DNA from: Saccopteryx bilineata
Lineage: Eukaryota; Chordata; Mammalia; Chiroptera; Emballonuridae
Length of the DNA stretch: 64,000 bases
NCBI RefSeq assembly: GCF_036850765.1
Contig: NC_089496.1
Span: forward strand, 103,440,267-103,504,266
Direction of reading: 5' to 3'
Below are positions 35,420 to 47,265 of the stretch, piece after piece. The position numbers and the translations under genes were made by a program. Under the pieces are notes generated by a model, which did no database searches, was not told the origin of the DNA, and saw only the letters and a list, made by a program, of their open reading frames with translations. The stretch's first letter is position 1, and every line of letters starts with the position of its first letter.

Positions 35420-35515
35420 CGCGTGCCCTCGTCATCCCATATGGCTGTTATGAGGATCAAACGAGATGGGGAGATAATAAACAAGTGTTAATTGCAAAGC
35501 ATTGGCAGAGTTGTT
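35420..35515 (+). repeat. MIR 3' fragment
   Basis: 'Tatggctgttatgaggatcaaacgagatgg' followed by 'caaagcattggcagag' is MIR 3' text. Confidence 0.55.
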
Positions 35516-37785
35516 AATAATAATTTAGGAACCAGCAACTTTCTGTTTCCATGCGATTTAAAATACACTGCGGCTTTGTTGAATAAATTTCTTGCCCAAG
35601 TGTGCTCAGTTATATGTTCCTATTCATAAAGAGTGATTTTATCTACCTAAGCCACATAAGCAATGATGTTTCTAAAACCTAATATATTATTTGATTAGAA
35701 AGTGACTGTAAAAATTGACTGCATCATTGGCTGATCAGGTGGCAGTTCCCAGTGGGGCATTTTCTAACCAAAAGTGTAATGTATTTCTGTAATAAAATGA
35801 CCAATTTTACAAGTCCCGGGCATTGCTTTAAAAACGGTCATACTAGGATCAAAAGCTTCAGCACCACCTGGGACCAATAAGCATTCTGTTTCCCTCAGAA
35901 ATGTCACCTACTTTAGCTCCAATCCTATAGTTTTGGCTTAAGACATTAAGAAGCATGGAAAACACAAGGCAAGTCCAAAGGGCTTATAGAAGAATTATGC
36001 AGGTAAAATTCAATATTACGGGTAGAGAATTTTCCTCCTAGTTCATTACAGAAAGGAGTCAAGATTACAGCCACAATCAGCATGCCTTCCACCAGCAACC
36101 AGCTTTGAAATGCTCCACAGCAGGATCTACAAGAAGTGACCTGCCTCAATGGCCTGGCTAAATGTCACCGAATTTGGTTGTTCAGGGTCCTGCTGTCCTC
36201 CCTCATTTTTCATCATTGATACTGTTGGGGACACGAGTTCCAAGCAATGTCGGTTTCATCGGGCATATCACTGCCACTGCATAGGGAAAACCTCTCTAGT
36301 GACAGAAGATCATTAAGCTGCCATATCAGGACTCCATATCAGGATGGACCATATCTTCTGCCAGCTTCTTTGGAGACGCTGGACCTGGCTACTCCGTTGG
36401 CTTTAAAATGCATGAAAAACTTAGACATCTGGATGTGCTGACATCACAGCACCGTGATGGAATCACTGAAAAGTTACATGTGCTATTCAGAGAGTGGGAT
36501 CAAGGTGGCACACAGGAGACAGTTCTGAGCTTCAGGGAACACGGTATGAACAACCCGGAAGGAAAAGCAGCAACATGGCTGCTATCTTCTCCTTATCAAA
36601 GGGTTGCGAGGACTGTCTACCAGGTCCAATGAGTTCATCGAGGAGGCTGGGGAAAGACATAGGAAATCTGCTGGGATGAGCTGCATTAGGAAAAGAGCAT
36701 ATCTGTCTACTTAACACTAAGTGTTCAATAAATGCTTAATACATACAAGAATGAACAAACTGCTGATAGCTAAGGCTAAGATGGGAGGCCTTGTCCGCCA
36801 TGATGGAATGTGCACAGTTGTCTAACCTCTCCTTACCAAACATTTCAAGGTCTCTTTCCCCGGGAGACCACTAAGATGACTGGGCTGAAGGAGGAAGGAA
36901 AGCCCAACCCCTAACTCCACTCCTCAGGGACAGAGCAGCAGGAGCAGGAAGGAACTTGATGAGTCTCAGGATGTCTCCATTGATATTCCCCAGTTTGAAG
37001 GTCAAGAGCTCATATTGGGGTCAAAATCTTGAGAGGCTGGCCCAGTGGGGTTCTTTTCAGGGCAACAGCCCCAAACAAAAAGGCTGAAAGCTTAGGACCA
37101 GCCTGTCCCCAAGACAAGACTGCCAGGTGGGAGGGCATCCACCCTAGCAGGATCTGAGGAAATTCCTCTCTCTAACCCAGATTTCTGCAAGAACACTTCA
37201 GAAACTTTCATATTAACAAAGATTCAAAAGGACACTGAATTGACTGAAACCCTAATCATTAGCAATAAGCCAAGATCAGGAAAGAGAACAGGGAGATTTA
37301 AAACCTAATTGCTAGATGACAAAACTTTGATAGATCGTTAACAATAATCTCAATAATTTAAGAATTCAAATTAGCAACATAGACTAAGAACTTCAGAACT
37401 TCTACGGGAAGCCGGAGGAAAATGTTAGGTTGGCTTGATTTAGCTTCTGCTCTTGCAAACAAAGGATTCATACCAAAGTCACTTAAAAAAAAAGAATAAA
37501 AGAAATCTATATAAACTGTATCTTTTTTTACTTTGTCTGATTACTGCACATTCCAACACCTTTAGGGGAAGATTTTTCTGGAGCTGATAGACTTTTCCTC
37601 TTGGATCTCAAGGTGGATTTCATTGCAATTTTAGAAAAAGAAAGGATGGGAAAAACCAGATCGCCGCCATTCAAAACTCTATTGAGCACGGGAAGAGGCC
37701 CAGTTGTCTTTGGGGCAACCATCCAGCTTGACCTTCCTTCAGCTTAGTCTCTCCTCCTGCCTCCCACCCACTGTGCCCCTTCTAA
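35516..37785. other. Unique intergenic sequence
   Basis: AT-rich and repeat-free to about 35950, then mixed. The tail-like 'aagtgttcaataaatgctta' at 36719-36738 may be the end of an old MIR or L2. No gene is supported. Overlapping frames at 36247-36717 are open on both strands. Confidence 0.36.
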
Positions 37786-38030
37786 TCACGTAGCTAGCAT
37801 TGACAAAGGCTTACTGCATTTCGTGTACTCTCCTAAGCATTTCACATATGTTAATAAATGAGTTGACTCATTTAATTCTTACAACAGTTATTCCATTTTA
37901 AAGATGAAAAAACTGAGGCTCCGAGAAACTCAGTGACTGCTCAAGGCCAACAGCCAGTGAGCATCAGAGCCAGGATTCAAATCCAAGCAGTCTGGCCCGA
38001 GTCCGTGTTCTGCACCCTTCCGTCACCTCC
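37786..38030 (-). repeat. MIR, antisense, nearly full length
   Basis: 'Ttactgcatttcgtgtactctcctaagc', 'attccattttaaagatgaaaaaactgaggc', 'cagagccaggattcaaatcc' and 'gtctggcccgagtccgtg' are in reverse-complement MIR order over about 245 bp. Confidence 0.88.
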
Positions 38031-39465
38031 TCCGCCTTTCAAAATCACCACGGCTTATCCCTTTCACTCAGATTTTGGCGCCTAACTAGTTCAATAACTT
38101 CCCTAGTAATGTGACTAACGATAAAAGAAGATAACAATAATTAGCACAATGCCTCGCCTATAACCAAAATTCAATAAATATTCAGCAAATGAATAAACAA
38201 GTCTTATTTTCCCTGAAGAGTTACATCCTCTTTTATTTATTTATTTTTTTCAAACTTCTTCCCAGGTAGTGTGGCAAGTTTTCACCTTACAAAAATTACA
38301 CTTCACAGGCCAAAGCAGTAGAGTGTGTAATCACAATCCATTTAGCTCAGTAATTATACCTTCAAGTGACGAAATCCAGCTGACGGTGCATTGAAGAGAT
38401 GAGGTGTTGAGTAATGCTAACACCACGGTAACATCTTTCCAAATGACGAGACCACTGGCAAAGATAAAATAGGAGGAAAGTAAGGATAAAGAGAGGCACA
38501 AAGGGGAGCCCACAGGATCAGAAAGTTTGGGTCAGAAATTCAGGAGGAAAAGGAAAGTAAAGAGGGGATGAAAGTAAAATACGGAGTCATCCCGGGCACG
38601 AGGCTTCCTGGAGGAGCGGGAAACGGGGCCAGAGCTGACGCAGAGGCGCTTTGGAAAAGCAAAATGTCATTAAAAAAAAAAAAAAGCAAAACTCAAATAA
38701 ATAATAAAACCTGCCCTTGGGTCCTGATAAATGTAACTTGTAACTTGTCACATCCAAAAGAAAGGTCAGCAAACGAGGATGCTGAGAGATAGAGAAAATA
38801 ATCCAGGCGAGGGGTTTTATTTTCAGAATTGGATTTGCTGGCTTATTTTTAAAGGGAAGGTGAGCACAGATGTTCAATGACATCAGTTCCCAGGAGTGGC
38901 TGGTGCCCATTTGCATACCCTCAAATAAAAATAAAGAAAACTCGCTAAATTCCTGGCCTATTTAACTGTCGCTTTTAAGACAGGGTCCAGAAGACACACT
39001 CTACCGAGCAAGATGGCATAGAATGCGCGTATCACAGATTCTGAGGATTGTGTTGGAAATATTCTCCCTGTTCTCTGACGGATGTGGGCTTGTTGGGTTG
39101 TTTCTGTGGTCCACCAGGGATTCTCTGAAACCCATGCAGGTTTCTAGCTGATGTGCATTTACAAACAACAATTTATCTCTTGGAAGGAATTTGCCCCAAG
39201 TCACCAGGAAGGAAGGATTTATTGTAAAATGTGGGGAAAATTGTCAAACTCTTTTCCTGCCCTGGAGCCTTTGCAGATAACTCTTCCTTTCCCCATCACT
39301 GGGTTAAGTCTTCCCAGCCTCAGGACTCCTCACAGAGTCCGCAACTCAGGAAGGCCCTTCCTTCCTGGTCTCAAGTAGAGGCCCTGACTCGACTGACTCA
39401 TAGAGCTCCATTCCTTTCTTCTCAAACTTGCTACAGCTTATAAGCATTAACCAAGGATTCTGTGT
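38031..39465. other. Unique intergenic sequence
   Basis: Nothing recognised beyond a poly-A run at 38673-38685. Short ORFs are unsupported. Confidence 0.4.
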
Positions 39466-39469
39466 TCAA

Positions 39470-39605
39470 TGTTCTTATGTCCACTGGACTGGAAGTTCCA
39501 TGAGAACAGGCGCTGTCTTCATGTTCACTAATGGATTCTTGGAGTCTAGCAGCACGCCTGGTGCACGCAGGGTGCCTTGTACACACAGCAGGCCTCGAGA
39601 CATCT
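39470..39605 (+). repeat. L2 3' fragment
   Basis: 'Ggactggaagttccatgagaacaggcgctgtc' and 'agcagcacgcctggtgcacgcag' are L2 3' text. Confidence 0.65.
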
Positions 39606-39903
39606 GCTTCACAAATGACTGCAAAATTCTAGCTCTATGGAGCATGAATTAGGCTGACAAAGCAAAGTAGCTTTCAATGAAAAGATCTTAAGGTTAAAAA
39701 TATAATGTTTAATTAGAAATTCACTCCAAAGGGCCAATTCATCAAGGATTCACTATTGAGGATGCCAACCCTTTGTACTTGTTTGTAATGTACTTGTAAT
39801 GCTATAGAAAGTTCTTCAAGCAAATGTACAGACTGCTTGGGCCAAGCAAAATATAACATTCTCATGTACTATTTGGCCCACGTCACCACCTTGCAGTATC
39901 TCT
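39606..39903. other. Unique intergenic sequence
   Basis: Nothing recognised on either strand. Confidence 0.4.
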
Positions 39904-39917
39904 TGCGCGCACGTGCA

Positions 39918-39963
<46 letters not shown>
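39904..39963 (+). repeat. (TG)n microsatellite in a 60-bp alternating purine-pyrimidine tract
   Basis: GC/AC steps (39905-39919, including CACGTG-like words) lead into about 22 TG units. Every step alternates purine and pyrimidine for 60 bp, the classic Z-DNA-forming pattern. It is probably length-polymorphic. Confidence 0.96.
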
Positions 39964-39966
<3 letters not shown>

Positions 39967-40079
39967 TTTGGGGAAGGGATGGTACTTAAAATGCAGATTT
40001 GAGCTCATCATATTCAATTCATAGTGTGCTCTTATTCCGTGCACTTACTGTTGGATGGATGGCCCTCCTTTTTGTATAT

Positions 40080-40355
40080 TTAACTGCACTGTTTATTTAT
40101 CCCTCATTCTCTACTCCCACCACCCACCGCACTACATGCAACCTCTCCAACTGACTAGTGTGTTTTGCTTGTATGTTTTCTCATTGTTCTGCATAAAGGT
40201 ATTGTTAATTTACACAAATGGCACAGTCATATAGATCTTATTCCATTTCTTGCTTTTTTCTTTTTGTCAAGACTATGTTTTTTCAAGTCAATCTTTCTGT
40301 GTAGATATCTGTTCCATCACCTCCAACAGCTGTACAGTATCTATGGTGTGCCCTC
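40080..40355 (-). mobile_element. Antisense L1-type fragment
   Basis: 'Tttacacaaatggcacagtcatatagatc', 'cttgcttttttctttttgtc' and 'caacagctgtacagtatctatgg' mirror antisense L1 3' text ('…cttttaacagctgcatagtattcc…'). The 151-codon plus-strand ORF begins inside it and is not a gene. Confidence 0.65.
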
Positions 40356-40685
40356 CCCATGTTTGACCGGCCCACACTGCCAAGTCGCTTCCAGGACCAA
40401 CTGTGAAAACCAATATTGCGATGCACATCCTTGTACCGGCCCTTTGGGACCTCTGGAGCAGCTGGGCCACAGCTGGAGAGGTAGAACTGTGGAGTCATGG
40501 GTGTACTTGCCTGTGTGCACAGCACCTTCCATCCCAGTGCGTGCAGGAAGGTGCCTGGATTCCTATACCCCAAATCCTGGCACTGTCCGACTTCCTTCTT
40601 TCCGGCCTGATGGAAAGTGATGCTTCATTGCTCTATGGAATCCAGTGAGTACTTCCAGAATTAGCGCAATCATTTTTCTTGGCAA
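40356..40685. other. Unique sequence with several overlapping open frames
   Basis: Frames on both strands are open here (for example 40165-40620 plus and 40283-40573 minus), which points to low stop density rather than coding. Nothing recognised. Confidence 0.35.
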
Positions 40686-40699
40686 CCTCAAAAGACTTT

Positions 40700-40862
40700 T
40701 TTAATTATTTATTCATTTTTAGAGAGAGAGAGAGAAAGAACAGGGGAGGAGCAGGAAACATCAACTCCCATATATGCCTTGACCAGGCAAGCCCAGGGTT
40801 TCTAACAGGTGACCTCAGCGTTCCAGGTCGACACTTTATCCACTGCGCCACCACAGGTCAGG
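40700..40862 (-). mobile_element. Bat tRNA-derived SINE, short type, antisense
   Basis: Reverse complement of the 5422 type, ending at the right with '…ccactgcgccaccacaggtcagg'. The GA-rich body and T/A tail are on the left. A perfect 14-bp target-site duplication, CCTCAAAAGACTTT, is at 40686-40699 and 40863-40876. Confidence 0.96.
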
Positions 40863-40876
40863 CCTCAAAAGACTTT

Positions 40877-42399
40877 AAAAACTCTTTGGGTTCATCTTCA
40901 CACCTGAAAGGCAGGTGATTCTCCGCATTTTCGAATTGACTCATTACTTATCGAAAGACAAGGCCAAAATCTTTGGGACGTATGCCTCCTGAACTCCGAC
41001 TTCCACCTGCTAGCTAGTGAGGAAAGCCTAGCTCTGCCTTTCCAGCCACTGTATGCCACCATGGATTCCGCTCAGCCATCCTTCACGGCAATATACTTCT
41101 TGAGTGGGAATAAAACATACTTTCTAGAGCGAGGTTATCAATTAAAAAAAAAAAGAAAGTCACATAAGTAGATATTCAAGGATAGTTTTCAAAGCGAACC
41201 TTTTCAAATGACTTCTCAAAAGAGAAAAAGCCACAGTCCCACTTTGAGATGAAATCCACCCTGGCCGCAGAGAAGTGACTGCACTTTACTAAGAAAACAA
41301 GGTGATTATCTGGTCCAGTCTTGACTGACATTGCCTTGTCATTCCAGAAGTGATTTTCTTCCTTTTTAGTATGGCATAATGTAATCCCCCAACACTGAGG
41401 TACTTCATTTTTTTCCCCTAAAGAAGGAGGCTTATCATGAATGATAAGCAAATTTGTCAGCATTTAGCACAAAGTCACTTCCATCAATCTATGAAGAGAC
41501 CTGCCTGGGGGCTGGAAGGGCTCTGCTGACACTGAGACCCCGGGCTCTGGAGAGGGGCTGTTGGGTGTGTGGTGTGTTTTGTTTTCCATTCTGACATCGC
41601 GAGAATATTATGGGTAATTTAACTTTCGCTAAAATATCGAAAATCCCTCTAATCAAATAAATGTACTGAAAAGCTGCCTAGATTTAAACGGCCTTACTAG
41701 TCATTTACCCGAAAAGATTGATTTCTCTAAGAGGATCCAGCTGCAACTTGCCTTGAGCATTGTACAAATTCTTTAGGGGAACTGATGACTCTTTTCCTTG
41801 TCAGTCTGTTTGAAAATGATACTCAGTAGTTCTATCAGTGGGGGGAGACTTGTTTAAACACATTCAGAATGCTGTTCCCATTTCCATTGAATCTAATCCT
41901 TCTGCTTCCCTTGTTAAGGAGGTTTTAATGTGAACACAACCAAATTTGTTCTATATGAGCTGTTAAAACCCAACAGTAATACAAAGAGGCCCAAAATAGC
42001 TCAGCTGGTCATTCCTATAAGCAATGCAATGCTATTTATTTATAGGACAGAAGGATAATACCTAAAAAGATCAAAAGAAGAGTGACAGAGAACTCTTGTT
42101 CACAATTAAAATGAATACAATTAAATTTCCTAAGCCTAAACTGCAGTTTGCTCAGGACAGAGACCAACCTTAACTTCCTTTATAAACCTAGGTCCTGGGA
42201 ACGAGCCTGGCTTCCCACAGGTAAGTGCTGATTGACTTATTGGAATTGTAGGGGCGACAATAAATTACACCCCTTTCCTTCCCAACCGGAAACACATGAA
42301 GGAGTCAGACAACTGGAGACAAGAATATCAACTGTATTAAAGATAAAAGTAAATTAGAGGGCATGGCTGCATTAATCCTATTCAGAATAGTCTTTTTAA
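40877..42399. other. Unique intergenic sequence
   Basis: No gene or repeat. AT-rich from about 41570 to 42150. Confidence 0.38.
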
Positions 42400-42590
42400 A
42401 AAATTTTTATTTAGAAAATTAAATTAACAGGGTGACATCGATCAATGAGAGTCCATAGGTTTCAGATAGAGTTTTCTATGGCATTTGAACTGTTGATTAT
42501 GTTGTATATCCGTCACCTGAAGTCAAATCATTCTTCATCATTGTATATTTGTTCCTCTTTATTCCCTTCCCCACACACACACACACCCCT
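42400..42590 (-). mobile_element. Antisense L1 3' UTR fragment, bat-type
   Basis: 'Aaattaaattaacagggtgacatcgatcaatgag', 'aggtttcagatagag' and 'tatatccgtcacctgaagtc' match the L1-associated 3' text also seen at 52485 and 60123. A short CA run follows (42573-42587). Confidence 0.68.
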
Positions 42591-44379
42591 CCTGGTGACC
42601 GTTTCCTTCATCCTGAATTAGATGGAGTTGGCCCCACAGTCAGGGGCAGCTCTGGCCAACTAGAGGTCCCCCTACAGATGTGGGGCCTGCCCACAAGCTC
42701 ACTGCATGACTGAGATGCCCTATAGAACGCATGCGTCCTGTGGACAGGCCGACTGGAAGGATGCTCAGCTCCCTTTCCAAGCCTGCCCATCAGGTAAGCC
42801 ACACCCCTTCCTGCCATGGGAGGGTCAGACACAAGCTGAAAGTGTTCCAAATGCTTTTCCTTTCAAGAAACACAGTGATAATGGAGACCTACAATTGCAG
42901 GCGTGAGGGCTTAGTAAAATGGGGAAGAAACATGGGTTTAAAATATTAATAGTTTCATTATCTATATGGGCTCTACTGGGGCTAGATTTTCAACTCTATT
43001 GGTGTTTGGTAGCCAGAATATGTAACTATTGGCAAATACTTCTATAACTAACTTTAAAATTTATGTCATAGACCCACATTATAAATCTTCCTTTTGTGTA
43101 GATTAAGTTATGTTATTGCCGAAGGAATTATTTGATCGCACTTTTATTTATCCGTTTGCCTTTTCTTCTGTTCACTGACATGATTTGGTATACTCTTTTT
43201 GTAACCTGTTGCTGGGGCAACTCAGTAATTCTAAGCTTAGGCAACTATTTGAATCAGGACACTGTTCTTTAATGACCTTAATTGGCTGGAAAGAAAAGTC
43301 CTTGTTATAGGGCTCTCTATTCTGTTTTGGGTTTCCAAATTTCCGGATGTGTGACAAATATTAAACAAACGATCACTTTGATTTGCGCTCTCGGGCTCAG
43401 ATCAAAGCCGCCCTCATCAAACACTGAGGGAGAGGTGATGACACAGGCATGGCTGGGCGGTGGAGAACTCAGACGCGCAGGCGTGGGCGTCCAAGGGTGT
43501 TCACGGAGAGGCCCCTCTGAGAATCAGATCAACAGGGAAGACACCTTGGCGAGGATGCCCTGCAGGCATCTCCCCCACGCTCTGGTCTTTGATTTTCATA
43601 CGGTCCCTTTTATGTTACCCTAGCCCTGGGTTTAGCTTAGGTTTGATTGCTCAAAATTGAGCTACTAGGATTATGAACAACATGAAGACCTTCTCTCAAT
43701 GTTGAAAAGGCCTTTTTCAAAATAATCTAGGGGGAGAAGGTCAAACCTTGACCACTGTATTGTACAGTCACAGAATGATAGGGTGGGGGAAACTGTAGAG
43801 ATCTTCAAATCTGCCAGCCCCTCATCCAGCTCATCAATAGCTAGGGCAGGGCTAGAACTTGCGTTTTTCAGGTTCTCTATTAATCTCTGCTTCTCAGATG
43901 TTGAAAACGTTAAGGAGGAATTCCCAAGAGTCAAGAGAAAGCAGTGTGAACCCTCCTTAGGTACCTACATTCTGTGCACAACACCAATTTATTGGAGTGT
44001 TTGACTAAGGTCCGCAATAAGTGGCAAATAACATGTTCTAGCCCCAAACACGAGTCTCTTGGATCCCATCATTTTCTAGCTCTCCTTTCATTTCTCTCCC
44101 CAGTACATTTTTAAACTCTAGTCACTGTACTGATAATCCAACCTCCCTGGACAGATCACAGCTCTAATCTGGTAAATCCAGGTAAGAACTGATCCATGAA
44201 TTCGCTACCTTGCTCGAATTTACCCGGAACGTAAATCATTCCGTTGGCTTCCACTGTTCAAGATTTATTTGTTTTAGGTGGTGTTGGGGTTTTTTTTTGT
44301 TTTTTTTTTTGCGGGGGGGGGAGGGTCCTGGGGATTCCGGTGCAAGGATAGGAAAGGTTTTGGCATTAAATTTCAAAGC
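42591..44379. other. Unique intergenic sequence
   Basis: No gene supported. 43780-43880 ('tagggtgggggaaactgtagagatcttc') may be a very old repeat. A T/G homopolymer block lies at 44289-44323. Short ORFs near 43282-43660 have no recognised domain. Confidence 0.36.
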
Positions 44380-45015
44380 GTGAAAGTGAATAGGTCAAAA
44401 CAAGGGTGAGAAGGGGCGGGAGCGCCCCCAGGAAGGAAGAGGCGAAGGCGCCCTTCCCGCTGTGGAGAAGAGCAGGTGACTAAAAACACCTTGGGCAGCC
44501 ATGTCTGGAGGCGAGATCTGGAAAGGCGGAGGTCAGGACCTTCCAGATCTCTGAAGAGGCCACCGGCATGTGCACTGCAGGAAGAGCTGGACACCTGGGG
44601 CGCCGCAAACCCAGCTCGGGGGAAAGGAGGGCAGGAAAGGCCAAAGAGGCTGACAAGAAACTCGTGACAGGCCCGGAGGGAAAGGGGGGGCAACCCACCC
44701 AAAGAGGCCCAGGAAGAAAGACTTCGCCAGGTGGCACCACTTCGGTTTAATTAGACAAAGGCTTGGGGGTGGGGTGTGAGGGCTGAAAGCAGAGACACCT
44801 GGGAGTGAGAAGGGGGTTGGGGGCAAAGGTTGAGAAAAACAAGCCACCTGGGACCCCGACTGAAACAGTCCCGCCAGAGTAAGGTGTGAAGGAGGCAGGT
44901 CAAAGAGGCGGGCGGAAACCCGAGCGCAGGACGAGGCGGGCGGGGCGGGGCAGGGGCAGGGGCGGGCGCTGCCCATTGGACTGCCTGCTGTTTGTCAAAG
45001 GACGCCAAGTGACGG
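44380..45015. promoter_or_regulatory. GC-rich island with GC boxes and an inverted CCAAT box
   Basis: This is the most GC-rich block in an AT-rich window, outside the SINEs. At 44935-44985 a cluster of GGCGGG/GGGGCGGGG boxes (Sp/KLF type) is followed within about 20 bp by ATTGG, the reverse CCAAT box bound by NF-Y. CpG density is moderate, not clearly that of a true CpG island. No TATA box or convincing exon is attached. Long open frames on both strands (such as 44533-44976 minus) follow from GC content. It could be an orphan promoter for a non-coding RNA, an enhancer, or just a GC-rich patch. Confidence 0.35.
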
Positions 45016-45532
45016 GGAGGGGGGGGTGACAGGGACCTTACCAAGAGAGCGTCCTCAACTGAGAAAAAGAAGGGATACGTGTCAAATCAGGAGGGGTGGC
45101 AGACAGTAGAAGAGACCAACCTAAAAAGTATTTTTTCTTCTTTAAATTTTTTTTGTTCTAAATATCTGTTCATGAACAAGATGATTTCATGAATCAAATC
45201 AGATTCTTCCTCTCCATTTATTTTCTCTTGCAAATTCCTAACTTAGAGAAGAATGGAAAGTACAAGGCAGTCTGCAGACATATTTCTTTCACTTCGATTT
45301 ACAAATCAACACTAGATGTGCTTTAGCCTTCGCGCTAGACTCCTCCTCCTGAGCCACCGTAGAATAAGTTGCAAACACCAAAATGCTTTACCCCTAACTA
45401 GTTCAACATGCACTTCCTGGAAATAAGGGCATTCTGTTACATACCCTGGAAAACTGATATTTAATTTACTTAATATGTAGTGCATATTCCATTTCCTCAA
45501 TTTTCCCCCAACATCTATGTTTTTTGGCTTAA
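45016..45532. other. Unique intergenic sequence
   Basis: Returns to AT-rich sequence. Nothing recognised. Confidence 0.4.
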
Positions 45533-45543
45533 AAAAATTCAGA

Positions 45544-45963
45544 GGCCCTGGCTGGTTGGCTCAGCGGTAGAGCGTCGGACTGGCGTGTGGGGGGACCCGG
45601 GTTCGATTCCCGGCCAGGGCACACAGGGGAAGCGCCCATTTGCTTCTCCACCCCCCCACCCCCGCCTCCTTCCTCTCTGTCTCTCTCTTCCCCTCCCGTA
45701 GCCAAGGCTCCCTTGGAGCAAAGATGGCCCGAGCGCTGGGGATGGCTCCCTGGCCTCTGCCCCAGGCGCTAGAGTGGCTCTGGTCACGGCAGAGCGACGC
45801 CCCGGAGGGGCAGAGCGACGCCCCGGAGGGGCAGAGCATCGCCCCCTGGTGGGCAGAGCGTGGCCCCTGGTGGGCGTGCCGGGTGGATCCCGGTCGGGCG
45901 CATGCGGGAGTCTGTCTGACTGTCTCTCCCCGTTTCCAGCTTCAGAAAAATACAAAAAAAAAA
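45544..45963 (+). mobile_element. Bat tRNA-derived SINE, long type, with duplicated internal module and CTCF-like core
   Basis: The head is 'ggccctggctggttggctcag', B box 'gggttcgattccc', and the A tail is pure. The flanks repeat AAAAATTCAGA (45533-45543) with one mismatch at 45964-45974. A 21-bp unit, GCAGAGCGACGCCCCGGAGGG, occurs twice in tandem (45790-45831), once more than in the copy at 18434. The CTCF-like 13-mer is at 45840-45852. The 150-codon minus-strand ORF is a SINE shadow. Confidence 0.95.
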
Positions 45964-45974
45964 AAAAATCCAGA

Positions 45975-46959
45975 ATCCAAAATTTGTGCAATACATTTAG
46001 TGATGTTTCATTAGACGATTTAAATTTGGAGTAACCTTTTTTTGTGTTTGTTTTTCATAATATCGAAGTTCATAAAGGTAACTGACTAGAATACACCACA
46101 CTGAATTTGTCTGATTGTTTTCTCATGATTAGATTCAAATTAAGTGTCTTTGGCAAAAAATAGGAAAAACTATCTTTTCTAGAAGGACAGCATACCTTAA
46201 AAGTTTTCACCTTACCTACATGAAACAAAAAATCATCAAAGTGGCATTAAACTGGCTCATTTCTTTACAATTTACACTGATGTCATGATTTCTGCCAAAA
46301 AAAAAAAAAAGATTCTCAATAAATGTTTCAGTCACAATCAGATCAATAAAACAGTTATTAAACACCTAGTTATGAACTGAACTCTGAATTTGATGCTAAG
46401 ATTCCAGGCAGAGAAAGCAATCTGATAAAGAAAATGGACTCTAGAACTTAGCTGTCCAACTCATTACAGAAAAGGAGAAAGCAAGTCCCGGACTGAATTC
46501 TGTAAGACATTTGTCATCGGAAACATGATGGGCATCCCTGGCATGATGGGGTGCCCGGCAGAGGCAGAGGCAGCATCAATCTCCACGGAGAGTCCGGGTC
46601 ACGGAGACTCGGCACGCTCACGGGAAGGGCCCCGCGCGTTCTGGACGCCAGATGTGTGAGTGGGGAAGCTGACAGTTTGGAAAATGGAGGAGCCCGACTC
46701 CTATTCTCGGCCAGATGGGGAATCACTCGTCTCAGTGGGGCAGTGCTTTCCTGGTGGCTCTCTGCACAGGGTTTTCCACAGACAGCTCCCAATTATATAG
46801 AGTGGCTAACGTCTAAAATCAGACAATAGTCAAGTATTTCTGAAATGGTCAAAAGATGCATCTTATTTAATTCTGAAAATGGCCTGTGCATATGATAAAA
46901 AAAAGAAAAAAAAGTTAAACAGACCAAGAAGGATTTATTAAAAAAATTAAGTCAGTCTG
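45975..46959. other. Unique intergenic sequence
   Basis: AT-rich to about 46500, then a GC-richer patch (46540-46760) with opposed 92-codon ORFs that shadow each other. Nothing recognised. Confidence 0.38.
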
Positions 46960-47265
46960 TCTCCCAAGCAAATACCCAGTCCTATTCTTCAGAAATAACC
47001 ACCGTCTCATGTATTCTCCCAGGAATGTTCCTGCAAAGACACCCCCCCCCATACATATTCTAATGTGCAAATTCCTGGAGCACTCTTGATTTTTCTGATG
47101 CCTTTTCCTCCCTTATTAACAATGTAGCTTAGATATTTCATCATATCAGCTTATATACAGATCTCATGTTTTTTTAAGTGCTACACAGTATTATTCTATT
47201 AGATCCACCAAATTGTTTGACTAGTCACCAATTTTCAGTGTTTCATTATTATCAAGAATGCTGCA

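Noticed and set aside
35857..35880. REST/RE1 site (TTCAGCACC followed by GGGACC)
   Set aside because: The left half-site is good, but spacing and right half do not fit the known canonical or split forms well enough.
40165..40620. 151-codon plus-strand ORF
   Set aside because: It starts in antisense L1 text and continues through a region open in several frames.
44533..44976. 147-codon proline/cysteine-rich minus-strand ORF
   Set aside because: Several frames on both strands are open in this GC-rich block. There is no recognised domain or splice structure.
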